64,000 bases of DNA from Methylomonas sp. 11b (GTDB taxonomy: Bacteria; Pseudomonadota; Gammaproteobacteria; Methylococcales; Methylomonadaceae), in assembly GCF_000515215.1 (NCBI RefSeq), contig NZ_KI911557.1:1695586-1759585 (forward strand). Reading direction: 5' to 3'. Position numbers and translations under genes: made by a program. Shown piece by piece: positions 8,913-17,700 of this stretch; position 1 is the first letter of the stretch, and every line of letters begins with the position of its first letter. Below the pieces are notes generated by a model. The model was not told the DNA's origin, did no database searches, and saw nothing but the letters and a program-made list of their open reading frames with translations.

Positions 8913-9124
8913 CTACTTGCCGCAAACAATAACGCACTACCCACCGCTATGGTCGCTATGCCTGCCCAAACCGGCACATTGACAGTCTGAGTATCTTTCA
9001 CCGACAGTTCGAACGGACCTAACGTGGCCTGCTGCGTTTCCTTGGTATAGCTGAAACCACCGTAGATCAGGCCCAATACCCCGGCAATAATCAACAGCGT
9101 GGCCATGATTTTGACTGCACTCAT
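8903..9124 (-). CDS. DUF3185 family small membrane protein
   Basis: A 73-residue protein with a first membrane helix (MATLLIIAGVLGLIYGGFSYT), a short polar loop (GPFELSVKDTQTVNVPVW) and a second helix (AGIATIAVGSALLFAASRK). The LGLIYGGFSYT and VPVWAG motifs are those of DUF3185. Function is unknown. The gene is convergent with the BON/DUF883 operon and lies in a run of small leftward stress-type genes. Confidence 0.85.
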   Translation of the reverse strand: MSAVKIMATLLIIAGVLGLIYGGFSYTKETQQATLGPFELSVKDTQTVNVPVWAGIATIAVGSALLFAASRKN

Positions 9125-9263
9125 GTTGTTCCCTCGTAAATGATTTTGGATAAGCCCGGCTTGACCAGCCGCATCAAAACTCTACGGCTAGCCATTCCAA
9201 AATTAGCTCTGGCACAGAGCCAGACCAAACAATCGATAAAAGCAAACACTTGCTTCGCAATAC

Positions 9264-9413
9264 TTATAAAGCCCTTCGACCTTGAATTATGCGAAGCACA
9301 ATCGCTATAAGCGCGATTACTAGCAATAGATGAATGAATCCGCCAAGCGTGTACGCAGACACCAAGCCTAGCGCCCAAAGGATGATAAATAGTACGGCTA
9401 CAGTTTCAAGCAT
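9264..9413 (-). CDS. lmo0937-type small membrane protein
   Basis: A 49-residue frame: MLETVAVLFIILWALGLVSA, then YTLGGFIHLLLVIALIAIVL and RIIQGRRAL. Two membrane helices with the YTLGGFIHLLLV turn and a basic tail match the widespread lmo0937 family of tiny membrane proteins. GGGAGAACGATC precedes the ATG at 9413. Function is unknown; family members often sit among general-stress genes, as here between DUF3185 and CsbD genes. Confidence 0.75.
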   Translation of the reverse strand: MLETVAVLFIILWALGLVSAYTLGGFIHLLLVIALIAIVLRIIQGRRAL

Positions 9414-9469
9414 GATCGTTCTCCCCTAACTGCCAAAATAAACTCAGGATGGCGCGCAAATGCAGCGGC

Positions 9470-9646
9470 TTATAGCTCGTCTTTAATATCTTGCTTCAGA
9501 TCGCCGAAGCCGGACTGGGCCTTACCCAAATTTTTCTGGACATTGCCTTTTAACTCCAACTCTTTGTCGTCCAATATCACGCCGGCAGCTTCTTTGACTT
9601 TGCCTTTAACTTCTTCAACGCGGCCTTTTACTTGATCTTTATTCAT
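9470..9646 (-). CDS. CsbD family general stress protein
   Basis: A 58-residue hydrophilic protein from the ATG at 9646 (GGAGATCATC upstream). It has the CsbD pattern: MNKDQVKGRVEEVKGKVKEA, then AGVILDDKELELKGNVQKN and LGKAQSGFGDLKQDI. CsbD proteins are very abundant under SigB or stationary-phase stress, but their biochemical role is not known. A copy of the repeated regulatory site lies about 100 bases upstream. The upstream region is partly duplicated in front of the gene at 11467-11658. Confidence 0.88.
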   Translation of the reverse strand: MNKDQVKGRVEEVKGKVKEAAGVILDDKELELKGNVQKNLGKAQSGFGDLKQDIKDEL

Positions 9647-10415
9647 GATGATCTCCAACTGGATTAGCCATGAGCAAAACGCCATGACCAAGCGCGGAAG
9701 ATTCTCCCGCTGCTTAGTAAGAACAATATCAACAAACCCAAGCAAAGTCGGTGCGGCAACGAACATAGATTGGAAGCTAGATATACCGCTTTTTACGGCC
9801 TCAAGACAAAGCAGAAAATTTGTCCGACACCCTCCAGGCCCAAACCGAACGCATAGCCGCTTAACTCAAGAAACCCTCGAATTAACAGCGCATGCCGCCT
9901 GCGGTCAATGACAGCCCGACACTGGATGCAATTCATCTTTCTAATGTTGGCTAACGTACCGACGCCGGCGACGTTATTGCTTAAACTCCTGCCATAGGTT
10001 TAGCAAATCAAATCCTAGACAGATTATTCAAATACTTACCGTTAACCACGGCCATTGGATTTAACACTTTCAATGTGCCCCGCACCGCGCCCGTTCTTCC
10101 GACAAATCGCAACCCTAAGAACGGAAACAACCCTCTTAACGCTCCAGCCGCCGCAATCGTGTTGACCGCTCTGGTTACACGATCCTTATCAGACACTAGC
10201 ACCACGATTTTTAACCGCCGCGAGACTATCCGGCAGGTAGCTCTTCCCTTGCCTATCCGCTGGATAAGTGAGGAATACAGACTGTGCGGATGTCGACCTC
10301 TCCCAAACAAACGGTCGAATGAACTCTGTGAAAGCCGGCGTTTCCTGGTAAAGCCGGCTGAGGGTAAGAGCCATTGGATGGCGCTTTGTTAACTTAAACC
10401 TATTGAGAAATACCT
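9647..10415. other. Long intergenic region with two regulatory sites
   Basis: No convincing gene lies in these 770 bases. Overlapping frames at 10008-10310 (minus) and 10075-10392 (plus) have no recognisable domain or ribosome binding site. The region holds two copies of the repeated site, listed separately, and must contain the promoters of csbD (leftward) and the PEP-CTERM gene (rightward). Confidence 0.5.
9747..9963. promoter_or_regulatory. Inverted pair of the repeated site upstream of csbD
   Basis: Plus-strand copy at 9747-9767 with core GTGCGGCAACGAAC, and minus-strand copy at 9943-9963 with core GTACGTTAGCCAAC. Both have GTCG on the left in their own direction; the first ends in ATA. 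Centres are 196 bases apart. The first copy sits 101 bases before the csbD start. Confidence 0.5.
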
Positions 10416-10985
10416 ATGAAAACGATCCCTTATTTAAAGACCTCGCTCGCCATTTGCCTATTGGCGGCTTCCAGTGCTAGTTCTGCTAGCGTTTGGGCGC
10501 CAAACGACGGCGACGTTAATTTTCTGTCGTTTAGCCAGTCCTCCTTCCCCTTTCCTTCTCTCTCCGATACCTTCGGGATTTTCGAAGATACGGCCGTTAT
10601 CGGTGCCGCAGCACCTGTCGTCGCGTTTACCGGCGTAGGCGCAGTGTCATTTACGGCTAACGGCGCTAACTACACTATTGGCACCGGCACTTCATCCGGG
10701 ACTTTGCTGGGTTCCAGTAATTTCCAAATTGGAATGCTGTCCGACGGAGTTTGGAGTGCTGCATTCGGCAACGTTGATTTAGGCTCGGACGCTAACTTAC
10801 TGGCATTTGCGGATGCCTCGGAGTTTAACAATCTGCACTTTTTGTACGCGTTCGATATTAGCCCGTCACAAGCGAGCGGCGACGGACCGGCAGCAGTGCC
10901 GTTACCGGCTTCAATATGGATGATGACCAGCGCCTTGCTGGGCGTCTTATATGCTGGACGTCGTAAATCCACGGTTTACGCCTAA
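10416..10985 (+). CDS. PEP-CTERM (VPLPA-type) exported protein
   Basis: A 189-residue protein with a signal peptide (KTSLAICLLAASSASSASVW). A Ser/Gly/Thr-rich body without recognisable domain follows, then a C-terminal sorting signal: VPLPASIWMM, a hydrophobic stretch TSALLGVLYAG, and the basic end RRKSTVY. This three-part tail is the PEP-CTERM/VPLPA-CTERM signal processed by an exosortase in polysaccharide-forming bacteria. The protein is therefore probably anchored or released at the surface after processing. The exosortase gene is not in this window. It is followed by a strong terminator. Confidence 0.85.
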   Translation: MKTIPYLKTSLAICLLAASSASSASVWAPNDGDVNFLSFSQSSFPFPSLSDTFGIFEDTAVIGAAAPVVAFTGVGAVSFTANGANYTIGTGTSSGTLLGSSNFQIGMLSDGVWSAAFGNVDLGSDANLLAFADASEFNNLHFLYAFDISPSQASGDGPAAVPLPASIWMMTSALLGVLYAGRRKSTVYA

Positions 10986-10997
10986 ACCCTAGATAAG

Positions 10998-11039
10998 TAG
11001 CCGGCGCCGTGCGACATGCATGCGACCGGCTATTTTTTT
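10998..11039 (+). terminator. Terminator of the PEP-CTERM gene
   Basis: TAGCCGG pairs with CCGGCTA across a 21-base loop and is followed by seven T residues. It lies 12 bases after the stop of the PEP-CTERM gene. Confidence 0.7.
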
Positions 11040-11067
11040 GCCTATTCTTAGCGTCAATACAGGCACA

Positions 11068-11104
11068 AAAAAACGGCAGGGAAATTCACCTGCCGTTTTT
11101 CTTG
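11068..11104. terminator. Bidirectional terminator
   Basis: AAAAAAACGGCAGG pairs with CCTGCCGTTTTT around a short loop, with an A-run on the left and a T-run on the right. It can stop transcription from both sides. It serves the leftward SmbP-like gene and backs up the previous terminator. Confidence 0.75.
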
Positions 11105-11125
11105 AAATCGCAGAACTGATTGGCC

Positions 11126-11431
11126 CTATTGAGCGGCGTTCAAATTTAGAACAGCTTCTTCTGCCGATTTTTTCGCTAATTCGCTGTGACCTTGTTTAGC
11201 ATGCGCGATCGCCGCATCCAGACTCGTGACACCGGCTTTTAAATGCTCGTCGAGCACTTTGATATGACTCTTCGCTGCATCCGCATGATTCACGATGGTT
11301 TTTGCGTCACCGGACTTAGCGGCTGTTTGTGCATGCTCCAGCGCCAGCGCGATATGACTTTCCGCTGCATAAACATGGATAGCACTAACGCCCAACAGCA
11401 TGCCGGCGCATATTACGGTGATAAACTTCAT
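11126..11431 (-). CDS. SmbP-like small periplasmic His-rich protein
   Basis: A 101-residue protein from the ATG at 11431 (AAGGACACAACC upstream). It has a signal peptide, MKFITVICAGMLLGVSAIHV ending YAAE. A helical body with spaced histidines follows: HIALALEHAQTAAKSGD, HADAAKSHIKVLDEHLKAG, AIAHAKQGHSELAKK. The heptad-like His spacing resembles SmbP, the small copper/metal-binding protein of Nitrosomonas. Metal binding here is inferred from the His pattern only. A related protein without histidines is at 34940-35290. Confidence 0.7.
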   Translation of the reverse strand: MKFITVICAGMLLGVSAIHVYAAESHIALALEHAQTAAKSGDAKTIVNHADAAKSHIKVLDEHLKAGVTSLDAAIAHAKQGHSELAKKSAEEAVLNLNAAQ

Positions 11432-11466
11432 GGTTGTGTCCTTGGCGTAGTATTTAGATTGCGCGT

Positions 11467-11658
11467 TCAATAACGGTCGTTTTTATCGCCTTTCTTCGCT
11501 TTGCGCCGGAGAGCGACAAAACCGACCCGATCTTTGCCGGCACTCATCTTCAGGTCGTCTTCGACTTCCATCGTCTTGTCATCGCGAGTATTTCCGGTAA
11601 TTTCTCCAGCTTGGCTTTTCCCGGTTTCGACCGAGTCTTTCTTAGGGGCTTTATTCAT
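11467..11658 (-). CDS. Diverged CsbD-like protein
   Basis: A 63-residue hydrophilic protein starting at the ATG at 11658 (GGAGATCAAC upstream). GKSQAGEITGNTRDDKTMEV followed by a DDLKMSAGKDRVG stretch keeps the G-x-x-DDK-E and AGK positions of CsbD, but the rest has drifted and the tail is very basic. Its upstream DNA is recognisably a copy of that before the csbD gene at 9646, including the regulatory site at nearly the same distance. The pair therefore looks like an old duplication followed by divergence. Confidence 0.55.
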   Translation of the reverse strand: MNKAPKKDSVETGKSQAGEITGNTRDDKTMEVEDDLKMSAGKDRVGFVALRRKAKKGDKNDRY

Positions 11659-11761
11659 GTTGATCTCCAAAATGGTGGACCACAACTGAATTAGCCATGA
11701 CCTAAGCGCGGACTATGTTTTACAACGCTCAGTCCTTACCATAGCTGCAAAGCCAAGCGCA

Positions 11762-11782
11762 GTCGGTACGGCAACGAACAGA
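11762..11782 (+). promoter_or_regulatory. Repeated site upstream of the second CsbD-like gene
   Basis: Core GTACGGCAACGAAC with left flank GTCG and right end AGA, 104 bases before the start at 11658. It nearly matches the site at 9747-9767 (GTGCGGCAACGAAC), which lies at the same distance from csbD. Confidence 0.5.
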
Positions 11783-11798
11783 GTTGCCGGCAAAAGCG

Positions 11799-14700
11799 CT
11801 AGCTGCCAAGCACCACCGACACCTGATGTGATTTTCCGTCATCCAACAACCTGATACCCTCGCCAGGCATTTGTGCCCCACCATCTAGTGTCATGCTGGC
11901 AATGCCTCGGCTCACACCATTCGGGTTATCAATGCTGATCTGGTACACACTGGCGCCATGCCGATAAGTCACGCTGTAACTCTGCCAGGCACGGGGTATG
12001 CACGGTTCGAACAGCAAACGGTCGCCGCATACTTGTAAGCCCAAAATGGATTCCAAGCCGGCCCGATAAAACCAACCGGACGCGCCGGTGTACCAAGTCC
12101 AGCCGCCTCGGCGGGCGTGCGGGGCTTCGGAATAAATGTCCGCCGCCAGCACATAGGGCTCTACCTTATAGGCATAGACCCCGGTGCGGCTGGTGGTGCG
12201 CTTGATTGGATTGAGCATGCGCAGCAATTCGCCAGCTTGATCGCCTTCACCGAGCATGGCATAGGCAATCACCGACCAGATGGCCGCATGCGTGTATTGC
12301 CCGCCGTTCTCGCGGATGCCGGGCGGATAGCTTTTGATATAGCCGGGATCGCGCTCGGTCTTGTCGAACGGCGGCGTGAATAACAACAGCAGATCGTCGC
12401 CGTAGCGCACTAGATATTCGCGTACCGACTCCATCGCCCGCCGCGCCCGTTCCGGGTCGGCGGCGCCGGAGATGATGCCCCAACTCTGTGCAATAGAATC
12501 GATGCGACATTCGGAGTTAGTCGCCGAACCCAACGGCGAGCCGTCGTCGAAATAGGCGCGCCGGTACCAGGCGCCGTCCCAGCCTTCCGTTTCGACGGCG
12601 CTCCGCAGTTGTCCGGCATGCTCAAGCCAACGTACAGCGCGTTCGTTGTCGCCACGTGTTTCGGCTATCACGGCAAACTCTGACAGAGTTTTGATCAGAA
12701 ACCAGGCCAGCCAAATGCTCTCGCCCTGCCCGCGATTGCCGACCCGATTCATGCCGTCGTTCCAGTCGCCGCTACCGATCAAGGGCAAACCGTGCGCGCC
12801 GGTGGCCAGACTTAAATCCAACGTGCGCGCGCAATGTTCAAACAGACTGGCTGCTCGCAAGGTTTCGGTAGGATGAAAATAGGCATCATCCTGTTCCGCC
12901 ACCAACTCCGGCCCTTCCAGAAACGGTAATGATTCCTCCAGTATCAGGGTATCGCCGCTGACCTTGAGATAATGCGCCAACACAAACGGCAGCCAAACCC
13001 GGTCGTCAGAAAAACGGGTACGTACGCCACGACCGGTAGGCGGATGCCACCAATGCTGCACATCGCCCGGTTCAAACTGGCGCGCGGCTGCTCGTAGAAT
13101 ATGCGCGCGGGTTAAATCCGGCCTGGTCACCGCCAAGGCCATGCTGTCCTGCAATTGATCGCGAAAACCAAACGCACCGCCCACCTGATAGAAGGCAGCC
13201 CTGGCCCACATCCGGCAACTCAGGGTTTGATATAGCAGCCAACTGTTCAACAGCACGTCCAACTCGCGATCCGGGGTTTTGACTTGTACCTTACCCAGTA
13301 TGGTCTGCCACGACTGCGTGACCTCGGCAAATGCCGTGGCAAGGTCAACCGCACGATGCCGACGAATCAATTCCACAGCATGTGCTTTGTCCTTGCCCTG
13401 CCCCAGAAAAAATACGATCTCAATCTTTTCATCCGCGGCCAACTCGATGCTGGTTTGCAATGCCGCGCAAGGGTCCATGCCGGCACCGACCCGGTTTTTC
13501 AGCGGTTTGCGGTTCAACAATCCGGCCGGCGCGTCCAGACTGCCGTTGCGGCCGAGAAACTCGCTGCGATTGGCCGTCCAGGCAGTCTGCCGTCCGGCCA
13601 AGTCGGCAAAGGCAATCCGCTCGCCAAACTCTTGATCCCAAGGGTTATAAGCCAGCATGGCGCCGGTTTCCGCATCCAGTTCCGTGACGATATGCGGCGC
13701 GGTGACGCTACGCGAGGCGCCGAGCACCCATTCCAGATAGGCGGTCACGCTCAAGCGGCGGCGGCGCCCCGAGACATTGGTCAAGGTCAATGCAGAAATT
13801 TTGACCGGATCGTCCGGGCTGACGAACTGCAACAATTCGCTATGAATGCCATGCGAATGATGCTCGAAGCGACTATAGCCCTGGCCGTGCCGAATCAAAT
13901 AGCCGGCATTGTCGACGCGGATCGGCAGCGCGGTCGGTGTCCACAATTCGTTGCTGTCCTCGTCGCGTATATAAAATACTTCGCCCGGCGCATCGCCGAC
14001 CGGATCGTTCGACCAAGGCGTTAACTGGTTTTCCCGGCTATTGCCGCACCAGGTACAGCCGCTACCCAACTCGGAGACCGTGAAACCGAACTCGGGATTG
14101 GCGATGACGTTAATCCAAGGCGCGGGTGTGCTCTGGCCTTTATCCAGCACGATGACATATTCGCGGCCATCGTTAGCAAAACCGCCCAGACCGTTGAAAA
14201 ACTCCAACGGCGGCACGGCCAAGGCCGGTGCTTCGACAGCCGGCAGCAATAATGGCTGCTTGCTAATGAAGGGCATGGCTGGTCGTGGATGCCGTAACAA
14301 TTGTTCGGCCAAGGTGCCGCGATTTCCGACCAACATAGCTCTTGCCGATGTTTGCAATAAGCGCCGATCTTCCAGACATAACAACCTGGCCTGCAACACA
14401 AAAATAGCACCCTGCTGCTCGTGCTCCGCGGAGGCCGAACGCGCCTGGTTTTCCCGCACCAGCGTTTCCAGCAAATTCTGTAAATCCTCGACGTAAGACA
14501 CTTCCTTTTCATTCAGAATCAGCAGATCCACGGCAAGGCCTTTAATCCGCCAATATTCGTGCGCGCGCAGCAATTGCTCGACAATACCGCGATCTTCCGG
14601 CTCACCGACCCGCAGCAATAGGATGGGTCTGTCGCCGGAAATACCGTAGCGCCACAAACTGGTGACATTCAGCGCATTCAATTGGAGGAACTTACCGGCT

Positions 14701-17700
14701 GGCCGTAACGACGGATCGGCATAGAGCAAACGATTGGCCAGCATTTGAAACAACTGCGCCTCGTCGGGTTTGGTATGTAAATGATGCAGTTGTACGTGAG
14801 CATGGGTCCAGGCCAAGGCCGACGCCCGTTCCCAGGCCATTAGATTGTGATATTTGTCAGACAAATCTGCCGCCGCCTGTCTTGACGCAGCCACCAGCGT
14901 GGTGAAGGTCAAGTGCTCAGTCGCCCCCGCTGCGATTTTAATGCGGGTGCGCAAACTGAATATCGGATCCAGCACCGAGCCGACCGTATTACTCAAAGGC
15001 CGACCGTCCATCACCGCCAACGGCGCGCGCAAGGTTTGGCCGCGGCCGATAAAACGGGCACGGTCGGTTTCGTATTGCAAACCGTCACCGGTTTGCCGGT
15101 CGGCCAGCACATGCGCGGCCCACAGTTGCGGGTCTTCCGCAGAACGTTGCCGGCGGTGCGCGAGCAAGGCGCGGGTTTGTGGAAGGTATTCAGTCTGCAC
15201 GAATAGGTTGGAAAACGCCGGATGGGCTATATCGGCCTGCATGGTCGTTAGCACGATTTCGGCATAAGACGTCACTTCGATTTCCCGCTCGTGCATGCTG
15301 TTATTGGTTAAGCTCAAGCGGCGGATTTCCGCATCGTCCTCCGGCGATACGACGATTTCGAGAGTAGTAACTATCGCACCGTCCGTGCGCGTGATGCGGG
15401 CCCGATCTTCGACAAATACCACTTCATAATGCTCTGGGGTAGCAGTGGTCGGCTGATAACCGGCAGACCAGACTTGGCCGCTATCGACATCGCGCAGATA
15501 CAAATAACTGCCCCAGGCATCTCGGGTGCTGTCTTCGCGCCAACGGGTCACCGCCAAGTTCCGCCATTGGCTGTAACCCGAGCCGGCAGCGGTGATCATC
15601 AGCGAGTAACGGCCGTTGGACAACAGCAGCGTGGACGGCACAGACGACATCGGCGACGGCACGCGGCGGACCGGCGGTTGCACGGTTTCTTTTACATCGG
15701 ACAGTTCTTGTAACAACGGCAGCACGCTAGTGTCGGCGCCATGCGGGATACGTTCTTGTAATAATAAATCCGCCGCCTGAATCAGCGCGGTGCGATGGAA
15801 GCGATGCCGCATCGCCCCGTCGTGTACCACATTCGCAAATGCCACCAGCGACATGCCCTGGTGATGCGCCATATAGCAACGCACCATGGCTACACGCTGA
15901 CCTTCCGCCAGGCGGACCGGCGTGAAATCCAGCGCTTCGTAGAAACCGTATCGCCCAAGCGCACCATCCCGTTCCAGACGGGCGAAATTTTCCACGGCGG
16001 CATGCGGCAAATACATTGCCGCCAACGCCGTGGCATAAGGCGCTATCACCAATTCTTCGCCCAGGCCGCGTTTCATACCCAGACCGGGCACGCCGAACGC
16101 GGAATATTGATAGGTAAAGTATAGATCGCGGCCATTGAATGCCGATTCGGACACGCCCCAGGGCACACCGCGCTCCTTGCCATAAGCGATCTGCCGCTTT
16201 ACCACCAAGCGGCAAGTCTGATCGAGCAGACTGTAGCGCGGGGTAAAAGTCACCAGCGACGGCATCAGATATTCGAACATCGATCCCGACCACGACAGCA
16301 ATACCGTGCCATGGGCCACCCGCGTCACCCGCCGCCCCAGGTGGAACCAGTGCGTACTAGGCACGTCGCGTTTGGCGATGGCGATAATGCTGGACAGCCT
16401 GGCTTCGGAAGCCAGCAAATCGTAATAACTCGGATCGATAGCGCCTTCTGCCACTCGATAACCGATGGCAAACATGTGTCGATTGGTATCGTACAAAAAC
16501 CGAAAATCCATGTCCCGAAACATGCCTTCCAGCTGCTCAACCATAAACTCAACACGTTTGTGCAATGCCTTGGCTTGATCGCCGGCCCGACGTAACAACA
16601 CAATCAAGGCTTTTTTATCGGCTGTCGCTGCTTCCGGTTGTGAATATTCTTCGTGATTTGCCCAAATCGTGTAACTGCCGGGCAGATTGCATAGCGGCGT
16701 TTCCAAACCGAATTGTTGACTGAGTTCGGCACTTTGCGAACATAGTGACGGGTATTGCTCGGGAAAATGAATCCACGGGATCAACGTAGCCACATCGCGG
16801 GCATGCGAACGAATGTCGTCGCATAAAAAGGCTGCCCAGGCCAACACTTCGTTGTCCAGGCTATCGCCGCGTTCGACGGCATGCGCATTGGCCAAATCAA
16901 GTAAAGCATTAGCGCAAACGGTCAATTGCTGCCACAGCACACTCCAGCCGGCCGTGTCGACGGGCCGACTTGCCAGCAGTTCGCCAAGGATGGTGATTTT
17001 TTGTCGTAGTTCTCGCAACGTAACAGTCACGATGCGGCGGTCATCGTTGATGTTGGCCAACGCGTTGAGCAATAAGCGATGCGTATCGGCCAGTCCAAGC
17101 AAAGCGTTGGTTAAATCCAGCGGCTTGCTGGCTATTTCCCGGCAGGCTTGCGCCAACGTCAGTAAATGGCCGGCCAGATTGCCGCTATCGACGGTGGACA
17201 CGTAGCGCGGTTCCAGCATCTGCAAGTTGCGGGTGTCGTACCAATTGTAAAAATGCCCGTGCAGTTTAGGTAAGTCGGTCAGGGTGGCCAGCGTCGCTTC
17301 CAGACGCTCGACGGTATCGGTCAAGCCCAACCAACCGAAATCCCGCGCGGATACCACCGACAACAAATACAGGCCGAAATTGGTCGGTGAACTGCGGTGG
17401 GCAATCACCGCTTGCGGATCTTCCTGAAAATTATCCGGGGGCAGATAGTGTTCTTCGGCGGTGACAAAGGTGGTAAAAAACCGCCAGATGCGTCTGCCAT
17501 ACAAACGCAATTGTGCGCTATCGGCCGGCAACAATGCTTCGGCAATATCGATTTTGGGCGGCAGGCTCAAGGCCCGCGCCACCACCGGCGCCAGCCACCA
17601 CAGCAGTAAAAACGGCGCGGCCGCGACTATCGCGTCCGGGTTGCACAGCACCACCAACGCGCCGGCACCAAACACCACCGAGGACGAATGACTGAGTGGG

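Noticed and set aside
10008..10392. Opposed frames of 100 and 105 codons in the gap before the PEP-CTERM gene
   Set aside because: No ribosome binding site, no domain, and composition unlike real proteins.
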